NCBI RefSeq assembly: GCF_003970495.1 | Contig: NZ_RXWW01000021.1 | Span: 1-64,000 of the forward strand | From: Staphylococcus pasteuri | Lineage (GTDB): Bacteria; Bacillota; Bacilli; Staphylococcales; Staphylococcaceae | Direction of reading: 5' to 3' | Length of the DNA: 64,000 nucleotides | Shown here: positions 27,605 through 37,678 of the stretch, piece after piece | Layout of the letters: each line of letters opens with the position of its first letter | How positions within the stretch are numbered: the stretch's first letter is position 1 | Notes under the pieces: generated by a model | What the model saw: the letters and a program-made list of their open reading frames with translations, nothing else | Databases searched by the model: none | Told to the model about the DNA's origin: nothing | Translations under genes and position numbers: made by a program

Positions 27605-28726
27605 ATGAATAAAGAACGTCTCTTAAATACATTTTTAGAATTAGTAAAAATTGACTCAGAAACTGGACATGAACAAGTCATCCAACCCATTTTAAAAGAG
27701 AAATTTGAATCACTTGGTTTAGAAGTTAAGGAAGATCAAGCAAGTGAGACAGAAGGATTAGGTTCTAACAATCTTGTTTGTACATTAAGAAGCAATTTAT
27801 CAGATAAAGATGTTCCGAAGTTGTATTTTACAAGCCATATGGACACAGTTGTGCCAGAAATTAAAGTTCAACCTAATGTAGCGGATGATGGCTATGTATA
27901 CTCAGATGGAACAACAGTTTTGGGGGCTGATGATAAAGCAGGTTTAGCCGCTATCATAGAGGCAATCACTACAATTAACGAACAAAATTTATCACATGGA
28001 CAAATCCAATTCGTTATTACTGTAGGTGAAGAATCAGGATTACTTGGTGCCCAAGCACTAGATACTTCTTTATTAGATGCTGATTTTGGCTATGCAATTG
28101 ATGCGAGTGTTGACGTTGGAACTACAGTTGTTGGTGCGCCAACACAAATGAAAATCAACACAACGATAAAAGGGAAAACCGCACATGCTAGTACGCCAAC
28201 AGAAGGTATAAGCGCTATAAATATTGCAGCTAAAGCGATTAGTAAAATGAAACTTGGTCAAATTGATGACTTAACAACTGCTAATATAGGTAAGTTTCAT
28301 GGTGGTTCTGCTACTAATATAGTGGCTGATGAAGTTGTTATAGAGGCAGAAGCACGTTCACATAATGAACAAAGTATTGAACAACAAGCTCAACACATGA
28401 AAGATACTTTTGAACAAACTGCAAGTGAACTTGGAGGTCAAGCTCAAGTAGAAATCGAGAAAAGTTATCCTGGTTTCAAAATTAGTGATGATGCCGAAGT
28501 AACCAAATTTGCTAAAGCAAGTGCAATTAGTTTAGGTCTTAAAGGTGATACTGTTATTTCTGGTGGTGGATCAGATGGTAGTATTATCAATACTTATGGA
28601 ATACCGTCTGTCATTTTAGGTGTTGGTTATGAAAATATCCATACTACTAGTGAAAGAATAGCAGTAAAAGACCTTAATTTATTAACAAATCAAGTTCTAA
28701 AAATAATTGAACTCGTAGCAGAATAG
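27605..28726 (+). CDS. M20-family peptidase, PepT-like (YqjE type)
   Basis: The 373-residue zinc peptidase shows HMDTVVPE (H78, D80), GADDKAGLAAI (bridging Asp) and GEESGLLGA (catalytic and ligand Glu at 142-143), with a dimerisation lid in the middle and SGGGSDGS near the end. It resembles tripeptidase T but is shorter than classical PepT and closer to the Bacillus YqjE type, so substrate is uncertain. It starts behind AAGGGGG and is followed after 78 nt by gnd. Confidence 0.88.
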   Translation: MNKERLLNTFLELVKIDSETGHEQVIQPILKEKFESLGLEVKEDQASETEGLGSNNLVCTLRSNLSDKDVPKLYFTSHMDTVVPEIKVQPNVADDGYVYSDGTTVLGADDKAGLAAIIEAITTINEQNLSHGQIQFVITVGEESGLLGAQALDTSLLDADFGYAIDASVDVGTTVVGAPTQMKINTTIKGKTAHASTPTEGISAINIAAKAISKMKLGQIDDLTTANIGKFHGGSATNIVADEVVIEAEARSHNEQSIEQQAQHMKDTFEQTASELGGQAQVEIEKSYPGFKISDDAEVTKFAKASAISLGLKGDTVISGGGSDGSIINTYGIPSVILGVGYENIHTTSERIAVKDLNLLTNQVLKIIELVAE

Positions 28727-28804
28727 CACGGTCAATTTAGTGAAGTAAATACTTAATTTGTGATACAATACTATTGAAATATTCGAATAAGAGAGGTAAG
28801 TAAT

Positions 28805-30214
28805 ATGACACAACAAATAGGTGTAGTAGGTTTAGCCGTAATGGGTAAAAACCTTGCATGGAACATCGAATCACGTGGTTACAGTGTATCTGTTTATAAC
28901 CGTTCAAGACAAAAAACAGATGAAATGGTAGAAGAATCAAAAGGAAAAAGTATCCACCCAACATATTCATTAGAAGAATTTGTTAATTCTTTAGAAAAAC
29001 CCCGTAAAATTTTATTAATGGTTAAAGCCGGACCTGCTACTGATGCAACAATAGATGGTTTATTACCTTTATTAGATGACGATGATATTCTTATTGATGG
29101 CGGTAATACTAACTATCAAGATACAATCCGTCGTAATAAAGCTTTAGCTGAAAGTGGTGTTAACTTTATTGGTATGGGTGTATCTGGTGGAGAAGTTGGT
29201 GCCTTAACTGGTCCTTCATTAATGCCAGGTGGACAAGAAGATGCATATAATAAAGTTAGTGATATCCTTGATGCTATTGCAGCAAAAGCTCAAGATGGCG
29301 CTTCTTGCGTAACTTATATTGGACCAAATGGTGCTGGACACTATGTAAAAATGGTTCATAACGGTATTGAATATGCAGATATGCAATTAATTGCTGAAAG
29401 TTATGCAATGATGAAAGACTTGTTAGGTATGAGTCATAAAGAAATTTCTCAAACTTTCAAAGATTGGAATGCAGGAGAACTTGAAAGTTACTTAATTGAA
29501 ATTACTGGTGATATTTTCACTAAATTAGATGAAGATAACGAACCTTTAGTTGAAAAGATTCTAGACACAGCTGGTCAAAAAGGTACTGGTAAATGGACTT
29601 CTATTAACGCATTAGAATTAGGTATTCCATTAACAATTATTACTGAATCAGTATTTGCTCGTTTCATCTCATCTATCAAAGAAGAACGTGTAAATGCATC
29701 AAAATCACTAAATGGTCCAACTGCTTCATTTGATGGTGATAAACAACAATTCTTAGAAAAAATTAGAAAAGCTTTATACATGAGTAAGATTTGTTCATAC
29801 GCACAAGGTTTTGCTCAAATGAGAAAAGCAAGTGAAGATCATGAATGGAATTTAAAATTAGGCGAGCTTGCAATGATTTGGAGAGAAGGTTGCATTATTC
29901 GTGCTCAATTCTTACAAAAAATTAAAGATGCCTATGATAACAATCCAAACCTTGAAAACTTATTATTAGATCCTTACTTCAAAAATATCGTAACAGATTA
30001 TCAAGACGCTTTAAGAGACGTTGTTGCAACAGGAGTTAAAAATGGTGTTCCAACACCAGGTTTCTCTGCAAGTGTAAACTATTACGATAGTTATCGTTCA
30101 GAAGATTTACCTGCTAACCTTATCCAAGCACAACGTGACTACTTCGGTGCTCACACTTATGAACGTAAAGATCGACAAGGTGTATTCCATACACAATGGG
30201 TTGAAGAAGAATAA
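28805..30214 (+). CDS. gnd: 6-phosphogluconate dehydrogenase, decarboxylating
   Basis: The 469-residue enzyme oxidises 6-phosphogluconate to ribulose 5-phosphate, making [20 protein letters not shown] is the nucleotide loop, and [22 protein letters not shown] contains the catalytic lysine and substrate-binding residues. Length is standard. zwf, the pathway's first enzyme, lies 3 kb downstream on the opposite strand. It begins behind GAGAGGT and ends at a terminator. Confidence 0.97.
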   Translation: MTQQIGVVGLAVMGKNLAWNIESRGYSVSVYNRSRQKTDEMVEESKGKSIHPTYSLEEFVNSLEKPRKILLMVKAGPATDATIDGLLPLLDDDDILIDGGNTNYQDTIRRNKALAESGVNFIGMGVSGGEVGALTGPSLMPGGQEDAYNKVSDILDAIAAKAQDGASCVTYIGPNGAGHYVKMVHNGIEYADMQLIAESYAMMKDLLGMSHKEISQTFKDWNAGELESYLIEITGDIFTKLDEDNEPLVEKILDTAGQKGTGKWTSINALELGIPLTIITESVFARFISSIKEERVNASKSLNGPTASFDGDKQQFLEKIRKALYMSKICSYAQGFAQMRKASEDHEWNLKLGELAMIWREGCIIRAQFLQKIKDAYDNNPNLENLLLDPYFKNIVTDYQDALRDVVATGVKNGVPTPGFSASVNYYDSYRSEDLPANLIQAQRDYFGAHTYERKDRQGVFHTQWVEEE

Positions 30215-30226
30215 ATAAATTATTTT

Positions 30227-30258
30227 AACGTCTTACATACATATGTAAGGCGTTTTTT
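30227..30258 (+). terminator. Terminator of gnd
   Basis: aacgtcttacat pairs with atgtaaggcgtt (one G-U pair), followed by TTTT. Confidence 0.88.
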
Positions 30259-30318
30259 ATAATCTTTTTATTACTCCCAAAGATATAAGTAACTGATTTA
30301 CTATATAAAATAAATATT

Positions 30319-30347
30319 TTGACGACGTTTCATTTTAAAGATAAAAT
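30319..30347 (+). promoter_or_regulatory. Probable sigma-A promoter of malL
   Basis: TTGACG (30319-30324) and TAAAAT (30342-30347) are separated by 17 bp. The predicted start falls about 7-10 nt further, right at the palindromic operator. Confidence 0.6.
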
Positions 30348-30357
30348 AATTACTAAA

Positions 30358-30369
30358 GAAACCGGTTTC
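30358..30369 (+). promoter_or_regulatory. LacI-family type operator before malL
   Basis: GAAACCGGTTTC is a perfect 12-bp palindrome with a central CG, the usual form of LacI/GalR-family operators such as MalR. It lies just downstream of the -10 and 33 nt before the malL ATG, where a bound repressor would block initiation. No malR is present next to it. Confidence 0.6.
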
Positions 30370-30401
30370 ATAACAAAATATTAATAGAGGTGTGTTTTCA
30401 A

Positions 30402-32048
30402 ATGACAAAAAATTGGTGGAAAGAGGCAGTAACATATCAAGTATATCCAAGAAGTTTCAAAGATAGTAATAATGATGGTATCGGGGATTTACCAGGTGTT
30501 ATTGAGAAATTAGATTACTTAAAAGACCTAGGCATTGATGTCATTTGGTTAAGCCCAATGTATAAATCTCCTAATGATGATAATGGGTACGATATTAGTA
30601 ACTATCAAGATATAATGGATGAATTTGGTACAATGGATGATTTTAATCGTTTATTGGAAGGAGTTCATCAAAGAGGTATGAAATTAATACTTGATTTAGT
30701 TGTTAATCATACTTCTGATGAGCATCCATGGTTTATCGAATCTAAATCAAGTAAGGACAATCCTAAACGTGATTGGTACATTTGGGAGGACCCGAAAGAA
30801 GATGGCTCCGAACCAAATAACTGGGAAAGCATTTTTAACGGGTCAACTTGGGAATATGATGAGCATACTGGGCAATACTATTTCCATCTATTTAGTAAAA
30901 AACAACCAGATTTAAATTGGAATAATAAAGAAGTAAGACAAACTGTATTCGATATGATGAATTGGTGGTTTGAAAAAGGTATCGACGGCTTTAGAGTTGA
31001 TGCTATTACGCATATTAAGAAAACTTTTGAAGCAGGTGATTTACCAGTACCAGAAGGTAAAACATATGCGCCGGCATTTGATGTAGATATGAACCAACCT
31101 GGTATTCAAGATTGGTTACAAGAAATGAAAGATGAATCATTATCTCAATACGATATTATGACTGTTGGAGAAGCAAATGGTGTAACACCAGATAATGCCG
31201 ATGAATGGGTTGGCGAAACTAATGGTAAATTTAATATGATTTTCCAATTTGAACATCTAGGTTTATGGAGTACAGGAGATTCACAATTTGATGTTACTGC
31301 TTATAAAAATGTATTAAATCGTTGGCAAAAGCAACTAGAAGGTAAAGGTTGGAACGCGCTCTTTATTGAAAATCATGACCAACCTCGTCGTGTGTCCACA
31401 TGGGGTAATGATAGTCAATATTGGTACGAATCTGCCACTAGCCATGCTGTTGTCTATTTCCTTCAACAAGGCACGCCGTTTATTTATCAAGGTCAAGAAA
31501 TTGGTATGACAAATTATCCATTCGAAAGTATAGAAACCTTTAATGATGTTGCAGTTAAAAACGAATACCAAATCGTTAAAGAAAATGGTGGAGATGTTAA
31601 TCAATTATTAGATAAGTATAAAATGGAAAACAGAGATAATTCACGTACGCCTATGCAATGGAATAGCAATAATTATGCCGGATTTACCAATGTAGAACCA
31701 TGGTTCCCAGTCAATCCAAATTATAAAGAAATCAACGTTGCTGACCAATTAGAAGATGAAAATTCTGTTCTAAATTTTTATAAATCATTAATTCAATTAA
31801 AAAAATCAGCTGATATTTACACATACGGTCAATTTGATTTAATTGATGCTGATAATCCAAATATATTTGCTTATACTAGAACGCTTGATAACGAAAAAGT
31901 ATTAATTGTTGGTAACTTAACTGATAAAGAAAGTAAACTTAATTTAGATGACGACATCAAAGTATTCGATATATTACTTCACAATTATGATACTGATGTT
32001 AATTTTGATAAGATTCAACCTTATGAAGCTTTTGTGCTTAAAATTTAA
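30402..32048 (+). CDS. malL: Alpha-glucosidase, GH13 (oligo-1,6-glucosidase/maltase type)
   Basis: The 548-residue cytoplasmic enzyme hydrolyses maltose or isomaltose-type sugars. It has the TIM-barrel start VYPRSFKDSNNDGIGDLPG, the nucleophile in GFRVDAI (D200), the acid/base in VGEANG (E257) and the stabilising aspartate in IENHDQPR (D327). The ATG at 30402 lies behind AGAGGTG. In S. aureus and S. xylosus the equivalent malA follows malR; here it stands alone behind an operator-like palindrome. Confidence 0.93.
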   Translation: MTKNWWKEAVTYQVYPRSFKDSNNDGIGDLPGVIEKLDYLKDLGIDVIWLSPMYKSPNDDNGYDISNYQDIMDEFGTMDDFNRLLEGVHQRGMKLILDLVVNHTSDEHPWFIESKSSKDNPKRDWYIWEDPKEDGSEPNNWESIFNGSTWEYDEHTGQYYFHLFSKKQPDLNWNNKEVRQTVFDMMNWWFEKGIDGFRVDAITHIKKTFEAGDLPVPEGKTYAPAFDVDMNQPGIQDWLQEMKDESLSQYDIMTVGEANGVTPDNADEWVGETNGKFNMIFQFEHLGLWSTGDSQFDVTAYKNVLNRWQKQLEGKGWNALFIENHDQPRRVSTWGNDSQYWYESATSHAVVYFLQQGTPFIYQGQEIGMTNYPFESIETFNDVAVKNEYQIVKENGGDVNQLLDKYKMENRDNSRTPMQWNSNNYAGFTNVEPWFPVNPNYKEINVADQLEDENSVLNFYKSLIQLKKSADIYTYGQFDLIDADNPNIFAYTRTLDNEKVLIVGNLTDKESKLNLDDDIKVFDILLHNYDTDVNFDKIQPYEAFVLKI

Positions 32049-32065
32049 TTATATTTAATGAAAAA

Positions 32066-32112
32066 CATGCCTTTAATACTGACATATAGTCATTATTAAG
32101 GGCATGCTTTTT
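32066..32112. terminator. Terminator between malL and the convergent AraC-type gene
   Basis: catgcctttaata pairs with tattaagggcatg with a G-U pair, followed by TTTTTT. A run of five A on the left flank makes it usable from the minus strand too. Confidence 0.8.
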
Positions 32113-32121
32113 TATACATTT

Positions 32122-32991
32122 TCAATTGTCATAATCATAATTTTCTTGTTCTACAGGTAACCACAGTTGTATTTTTGTAAAAGGATCATCAAATGATATA
32201 TCTAATGGGTATACCTCCACATATAAACTATCTCTTTGATAAGGTAAAGTTAATTGCAAACTTGTTTCAATATAATACCAAGCTTCATTCACCGTATAAT
32301 CAATTTCACCTTGTAAATTAAACTTAGCATAATGCCTACCAGGTAGGAATCTACTTTCTAAATGAGCAGGGTATCGTTCACTTGGTACACCTACAAAAAT
32401 TTCTAAACCAGAATCAAGAGGGCAACTTATGACGAATAATTCAAATGGACTTACATCATTATAACGCTGTAACTCTTTTAATTGACCATCTAACAACAAA
32501 TCTTCTAAAAAATCAGGAACATTAAAAGGATTTGATAAATCCTTAGCGTCAATATAACGTGCATATCCAACTAACGAAATATCATCAGTCTTTTCATGTC
32601 TATATGGATAAGGTGCTCTTTCTGTAGTTGTCAATTTTATATAAATTCGTTCTTGCATTTTGAGTTCATCTTTTTTAGTTGATGCTTGAATTGGTGAAAC
32701 GCCATGAAAATCACTAAAGTCATTTGCAAAATCATTTGAATTTGCATATCTATACTTTTTAGCAACATCTACCAAGCGACTCGCACTATGTTTAACATCT
32801 ATAGCAGCTAATGTGAGTTTTCTTGCCCGTGCATACGCCTCTGGTGATAACCCTACAATCATTTTAAAAGATTGTTCAAGGTGAAAGGGGGAGAGACCAA
32901 CGTAATCACTTAATTCTTGCAAATTAAACGGCTCAAGTAGACGGTCTTCGATATAAACAATTGCCTGTTGTATTTGCTTGATAACGTCCAA
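32122..32991 (-). CDS. AraC-family regulator with GyrI-like effector domain
   Basis: The 289-residue protein has an N-terminal AraC-type DNA-binding domain (about residues 1-105, LQELSDYVGLSPFHLEQSFKMIVG and YANSNDFANDFSDFHGVSP) and a C-terminal effector-binding domain of the GyrI/BmrR sort (about 115-289, ending VYPLDISFDDPFTKIQLWLPV). Such proteins sense small molecules. I chose the TTG at 32991, which has a GGAG site 8 nt ahead; an in-frame TTG at 33015 has none. It is convergent with malL and lies downstream of zwf; target unknown. Confidence 0.85.
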   Translation of the reverse strand: MDVIKQIQQAIVYIEDRLLEPFNLQELSDYVGLSPFHLEQSFKMIVGLSPEAYARARKLTLAAIDVKHSASRLVDVAKKYRYANSNDFANDFSDFHGVSPIQASTKKDELKMQERIYIKLTTTERAPYPYRHEKTDDISLVGYARYIDAKDLSNPFNVPDFLEDLLLDGQLKELQRYNDVSPFELFVISCPLDSGLEIFVGVPSERYPAHLESRFLPGRHYAKFNLQGEIDYTVNEAWYYIETSLQLTLPYQRDSLYVEVYPLDISFDDPFTKIQLWLPVEQENYDYDN

Positions 32992-33222
32992 TATATTCAC
33001 TCCAATTATTTTCAATCATTAACTTTTATTCTACATTATTTTGACTAAATATACACCTGAAAGCCTATCAATAAATCAAATTAATAAAAAAGTGAACGAC
33101 TACAGAAACTGAAATGTTGATGAACTCAACTCACTTGTTTGGAGATAAGATATCAAACATCACAGTTATACTATAATCATTCACTATTTGATTTATTTAG
33201 TCACATTTTCAATTTAAACTTT

Positions 33223-34707
33223 TTATTGAATATCGTCCCACCAATGATTACCATCTCTACTTAGTAGTAAGTCACTTTCTAATGGACCGTTCGTACCAGA
33301 TTCATAGTTAGGGAATTCTGGTTCCACCATTGACCATTGTTCTTGAATAGCATCAACAAATTTCCAAGTTGATTTAAGTTCTTCCCAATGAGTAAAGTTA
33401 GTTGGATCGCCTTTAAGACAATCGAAAAGTAAATTTTCATATGCATCAACTGTATTCATTTTATCTTGTGCACCCATAGCATAAGAAAGTTGTACAGGTT
33501 CTGTATCAATGCCTTGAATGTTTTTCTTAGCATTTAAATGTAGTGATACACCTTCATTTGGTTGAATATTAATAACTAATAAGTTTGAATCTAATAATTT
33601 GTCAGTTTGATAATATAAGTTCATTGGAACTTCTTTAAATTCTACAACGACTTGAATCGTTTTAGATTTCATGCGTTTACCAGTTCTAATATAGAACGGT
33701 ACGCCTGCCCATCTAAAGTTGTCGATAGTTAATTTACCAGATACAAATGTAGGTGTAATAGAGTCTTCTGCAACACGATCTTCATCGCGATAAGCTTTAA
33801 CTTGTTTACCATCAATTACTCCTTCGCCATATTGTCCACGAACGAAATTCTTTCTAACATCTTGTGGACGTAATTGACGCAATGATTTTAATACTTTAAC
33901 TTTTTCAGCTCGTATATCCTCACTATTCAAACTAATAGGGGCTTCCATAGCTAATAAAGCAACCATTTGTAACATATGGTTTTGAACCATATCTTTTAAA
34001 GCGCCACTAGATTCATAATAGCCGCCACGATCTTCTACACCTAAAATTTCTGAAGATGTTACTTGAATATTAGAAATATATTTATTATTCCAAAGAGGCT
34101 CAAACATTGCATTAGCAAAGCGTAATACCTCAATATTTTGAACCATATCTTTACCTAAGTAATGGTCTATACGATAAATTTCTTCTTCTTTAAATGAACG
34201 ACGAATTTGATTGTTTAGTGATTCTGCTGATTTTAAATCACTACCGAATGGTTTTTCAATAACTAAACGTTTGAAACCACTAGTATTAGTTAATCCAGAT
34301 GATTTTAAATAATCTGAAATGACTCCGAAAAACTGTGGCGCCATAGCAAGATAAAACAGACGATTACCTTTTAAACTGAATTGAGTATCTAATTGATTAC
34401 TAAACTCTAGTAATGATTGATAACTTTCTTCATCACTCACATCATGTTTATGATAAAACACATGTTCCATGAATTCATCAATTCGTTGTGTTTCTTTAAC
34501 GTGATTTTGGATTGACGCTTTAACTTGTTCACGGAATGTATCGTTACTAATATCACGACGTCCAATCCCTATAATAGCTATATGTTCATCTAAGTTGTCT
34601 TGTTGGAAAAGATGGAAAATGGAAGGGAATAACTTTCTATGACTTAAATCACCAGTTGCTCCGAAAATTGTAATTAAACAAGGTATGTGTTTTTGTTTTG
34701 TACTCAA
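33223..34707 (-). CDS. zwf: Glucose-6-phosphate 1-dehydrogenase
   Basis: The 494-residue enzyme oxidises glucose 6-phosphate with NADP to open the oxidative pentose phosphate pathway. IFGATGDLSHRKLFPS binds the coenzyme, EKPFG (K152) and RIDHYLGK (H182, K186) bind substrate, and the catalytic His lies in QNHMLQ. The start is a TTG at 34707 behind TTGAGG, fitting the product start Met-Ser-Thr-Lys. No 6-phosphogluconolactonase gene is beside it. The 207 nt after it hold no clear terminator. Confidence 0.96.
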   Translation of the reverse strand: MSTKQKHIPCLITIFGATGDLSHRKLFPSIFHLFQQDNLDEHIAIIGIGRRDISNDTFREQVKASIQNHVKETQRIDEFMEHVFYHKHDVSDEESYQSLLEFSNQLDTQFSLKGNRLFYLAMAPQFFGVISDYLKSSGLTNTSGFKRLVIEKPFGSDLKSAESLNNQIRRSFKEEEIYRIDHYLGKDMVQNIEVLRFANAMFEPLWNNKYISNIQVTSSEILGVEDRGGYYESSGALKDMVQNHMLQMVALLAMEAPISLNSEDIRAEKVKVLKSLRQLRPQDVRKNFVRGQYGEGVIDGKQVKAYRDEDRVAEDSITPTFVSGKLTIDNFRWAGVPFYIRTGKRMKSKTIQVVVEFKEVPMNLYYQTDKLLDSNLLVINIQPNEGVSLHLNAKKNIQGIDTEPVQLSYAMGAQDKMNTVDAYENLLFDCLKGDPTNFTHWEELKSTWKFVDAIQEQWSMVEPEFPNYESGTNGPLESDLLLSRDGNHWWDDIQ

Positions 34708-34807
34708 GAATAAAACCTCAATTCTATAAAAGATATATGATTATTATATTATATGATAAAGAAAACTTATGGTCATATAATATGCTTTATTAAAGTTCAT
34801 AAGCAAT

Positions 34808-34839
34808 TTATCATTTAAATAAATGATAATCGATATCAT
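34808..34839. promoter_or_regulatory. Nested palindromes in the zwf-rnz divergent region
   Basis: ttatcattt (34808-34816) and aaatgataa (34821-34829) form a perfect 9+4+9 inverted repeat. Its right arm overlaps a second repeat, atgata/tatcat (34823-34839). The three alternating half-sites look like a multi-site operator, and their TGATAAT flavour is Fur-family-like. The rest of the 298-nt gap shows only promoter-like AT-rich sequence. Confidence 0.5.
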
Positions 34840-35005
34840 ACATATTTACCAAATTATACGACTCACAAACATGTGTAAAACTATGATATGAAATTAAAAC
34901 TAATACGTTGTACTCAAATGGAATATTGATAATTATATTTTATTTCTTATTATAAAAATTGTCATTATATATGATAGAATGAATCGAAGAGAGGGAGGTG
35001 TGAGC

Positions 35006-35926
35006 ATGGAAGTCACATTTTTCGGTACTAGTGCCGGACTACCAACTAAAGAGAGAAATACGCAAGCAATTGCTTTAAATCTAGAACCCTATTCCAATTC
35101 AATTTGGTTGTTTGATGTAGGAGAAGGTACCCAACATCAAATTCTTCATCATTCAATAAAATTAGGTAAAGTTGATCATATTTTTATTACTCATATGCAT
35201 GGAGATCACATTTTTGGGCTTCCAGGGTTACTAACGAGTAGGTCCTTTCAAGGTGGAGAAAATAAACCTCTTACATTAATTGGACCTAAAGGAATACAAC
35301 AGTATGTAGAAACAACATTATCGTTGTCAGAATCACATCTCAATTATCCAATTACATACATAGAAATCGATGAACGTTTAGATTATCATCATGACGGTTT
35401 TACAGTTCATGCTGAAATTTTGAATCATGGGATAACGTCATACGGTTATCGATTAGAAACACCTACAACACCTGGAACAATAGACGTAGAATCACTTAAA
35501 TCAATCGGTCTTGAGCCTGGCCCTAAATATCAAGAAGTTAAAATGAATGATACTTTTGAATTTAATGGGAAGATATACCAATCTGATCAGTTTAAAGGAA
35601 ATGCTAAATCTGGACCAATTGTTGCTATTTTTGGAGATACCAAGCCATGTCATAACGAACATATCATAGCGAAAGATGCTGATGTTATGGTACATGAGGC
35701 AACATACATTGAAGGGGAAAAGACGCTCGCAAATAGCTATCATCATAGTCATATAGATGATGTCTTTGAACTGATGAGCAAAGCAAATGTTAAACAAAGT
35801 TTGATAACACATATGAGCAATAGATATACAAAAGAATATATTGATGAAGTTTATAATGAGTTGAAAAATACCACAGACACACCTAACTTTACATTCGTTA
35901 ATGATTTTGACTCATTCAAAATTTAA
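35006..35926 (+). CDS. rnz: Ribonuclease Z (tRNA 3' endonuclease)
   Basis: The 306-residue metallo-beta-lactamase nuclease trims the 3' trailer of tRNA precursors without an encoded CCA. The zinc motif [15 protein letters not shown] (H63, H65, D67, H68) is intact, FGDTKPC and HEATY supply further ligands, and YHHSHIDDV contains the last His pair. I prefer the ATG at 35006 ([13 protein letters not shown]) behind GGGAGGTG; a GTG six bases earlier overlaps that site. It is transcribed away from zwf. Confidence 0.95.
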   Translation: MEVTFFGTSAGLPTKERNTQAIALNLEPYSNSIWLFDVGEGTQHQILHHSIKLGKVDHIFITHMHGDHIFGLPGLLTSRSFQGGENKPLTLIGPKGIQQYVETTLSLSESHLNYPITYIEIDERLDYHHDGFTVHAEILNHGITSYGYRLETPTTPGTIDVESLKSIGLEPGPKYQEVKMNDTFEFNGKIYQSDQFKGNAKSGPIVAIFGDTKPCHNEHIIAKDADVMVHEATYIEGEKTLANSYHHSHIDDVFELMSKANVKQSLITHMSNRYTKEYIDEVYNELKNTTDTPNFTFVNDFDSFKI

Positions 35927-35930
35927 ATTT

Positions 35931-35963
35931 AAAACGCCACAGAGACAAATTCTGCGGCGTTTT
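35931..35963 (-). terminator. Terminator between rnz and proC
   Basis: aaaacgcc and ggcgtttt close a hairpin extended by caga/tctg. The mismatch on the plus strand becomes a G-U pair on the minus strand, so it is better for proC but probably serves both. Confidence 0.7.
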
Positions 35964-35976
35964 AGTATATAATAAA

Positions 35977-36789
35977 TTAATCTTCAGTTTTAGATAATTC
36001 AACACTGCGATCAACAGCTGCACTTAAACAATCCTCGAAAATAGCTACTAAGTCATATTGAGATAAGGCATCTAAACCAGCTTGTGTTGTACCACCTTTA
36101 GAAGTAATATTCTTTCTTAATTGTTCCATACTTAAATCTGAACGTTCAATCATCTTACTCGTACCTATAATTAAATTACGTATAGACTCTTCAACTTGAT
36201 CTTTTTCCAAACCTAATTCAGTACCTGCTTTAACATATTGTTCAAATACATGATATAAAAATGCAGGTCCGCTTCCAGTTATAGCTGTTACCTGATGTAA
36301 ATGGTTTTCTGAAACTTCAATAACTGAACCAAATGCGTTAACTAATTCATTAACTTCATCTTTAGATTTAGGACCGAAATTGTTAGAGTAACTTATACCT
36401 GTTACAGAATGACCTACTTGGGCATTAGTATTAGGCATAATACGTGCTAAAGGATTATTAGTATTCAATTGTTCTCTAATATAATCAATTGATAATCCAG
36501 CCATAATAGAAATAAAACGGTTATTTTCTGTAATTGAATCTTTAATTCTCTCAGCTAAAGCTTCAAAATCATGGGGTTTAGTGCCTAAAAATACGTAATC
36601 TGCATCTTTAAGTAATGCTTCATCATCATAACTATAATTGACACCTAATTTTTCAGCAAAATCTTTTAAAGCTTTCTCGTTAGACTTATTAGTTAAATAA
36701 ATGTCATTAGGATCTAAATTACTAGAGTTTATTATACCTGTAAAAATCGCTTGTGCCATATTACCAGCACCATAAAATACAAGTTTCAT
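35977..36789 (-). CDS. proC: Pyrroline-5-carboxylate reductase
   Basis: The 270-residue enzyme makes proline from pyrroline 5-carboxylate with NAD(P)H. It shows the Rossmann loop FYGAGNMAQAIF, ARIMPNTNAQVGHSVTG, and the C-terminal TSKGGTTQAGLDAL active-site helix. I chose the ATG at 36789; the GTG at 36798 is too close to the AAGGTG ribosome site. It is convergent with rnz and divergent from the SDR gene. Confidence 0.95.
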   Translation of the reverse strand: MKLVFYGAGNMAQAIFTGIINSSNLDPNDIYLTNKSNEKALKDFAEKLGVNYSYDDEALLKDADYVFLGTKPHDFEALAERIKDSITENNRFISIMAGLSIDYIREQLNTNNPLARIMPNTNAQVGHSVTGISYSNNFGPKSKDEVNELVNAFGSVIEVSENHLHQVTAITGSGPAFLYHVFEQYVKAGTELGLEKDQVEESIRNLIIGTSKMIERSDLSMEQLRKNITSKGGTTQAGLDALSQYDLVAIFEDCLSAAVDRSVELSKTED

Positions 36790-36894
36790 ATACTTCACAT
36801 CACCTTCATTTTAATTATAAAATAATGATACTTTAAGAATATAAATATATAGTAACATAAATTGTAAACGGTATATACGAAGGAGGGATTAAAC

Positions 36895-37656
36895 ATGATA
36901 GGACAACATTATATAGTTACAGGAGGAACAAGTGGACTGGGATTAGAAATTGTACATCAACTTATTAAAAGAGGTGCTAAAGTAACAATTCTTGCACGTA
37001 ATATTGAAAAATTTCAGCAAATCAATTTTGGTTCTCAATCCTATTTGGTTGATGTCTTAAAATGTGATTTACAAAATCAAAATGATATTAGGGCTTTATC
37101 GAATAAAATTAAATCTCCAATTCATGGACTAGTGTATAGTTCTGGTTTAGGATATTTTAAATCTTTATCGGCTCATACAACCGATGAAATCATAGAAACG
37201 TATAATATAAATATCATTAGCTTCAATTTACTTTTTAAAATACTAAAACCTCATCTAGTAGAACACGCACATATTATAGGCATTTCAAGCCAAGCTGCTT
37301 TTGTCACACAAGCGCATGCAGCACATTACGGTGCATCTAAGGCTGCTTTTAACCAAATTCTTAATGCTTTACGATTAGAAGAACCACATCTCCATGTGAT
37401 GACTGTTAACCCAGGTCCAATCGATACACCTTTTCATCAAAAAGCTGATCCGTCATTATCTTATTTTAATCAATATCGCTCAATCATGATTAATTCGAAA
37501 CAACTAGCTTCTAGAATAGTAGAAGGTATCATTTTAGAGAAAGAAGAAATTAACCAACCATCATGGATGCACAATATGTTAAAACTATATCAATTAGCTC
37601 CAAGATTTTTAGAGAAACATTTTTCTTCATTGTTTAAGAATAAAACGAATCACTAA
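36895..37656 (+). CDS. Short-chain dehydrogenase/reductase
   Basis: The 253-residue protein is a classical SDR by TGGTSGLGLEIV (cofactor loop), Ser131/132 in GISSQAA and the YGASK catalytic pair (Y145, K149), followed by NPGPIDTPF. The usual NNAG motif is replaced by YSSG at about residues 81-84, so the Asn of the catalytic tetrad may come from elsewhere. Substrate unknown; a similar gene (YqjQ) lies near rnz and proC in Bacillus. The ATG has AAGGAGGG ahead of it. Confidence 0.88.
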   Translation: MIGQHYIVTGGTSGLGLEIVHQLIKRGAKVTILARNIEKFQQINFGSQSYLVDVLKCDLQNQNDIRALSNKIKSPIHGLVYSSGLGYFKSLSAHTTDEIIETYNINIISFNLLFKILKPHLVEHAHIIGISSQAAFVTQAHAAHYGASKAAFNQILNALRLEEPHLHVMTVNPGPIDTPFHQKADPSLSYFNQYRSIMINSKQLASRIVEGIILEKEEINQPSWMHNMLKLYQLAPRFLEKHFSSLFKNKTNH

Positions 37657-37678
37657 GTAAATAGAATATAATTCATAA

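Noticed and set aside
28737-28970. Hydrophobic minus-strand frame across the gnd start
   Set aside because: It covers the gnd promoter, ribosome site and conserved N-terminus in antisense; hydrophobicity is a by-product of AT-rich antisense sequence.
30318-30334. cre site overlapping the malL -35
   Set aside because: TTGACGACGTTTCAT has several mismatches or needs a one-base deletion against the cre consensus.
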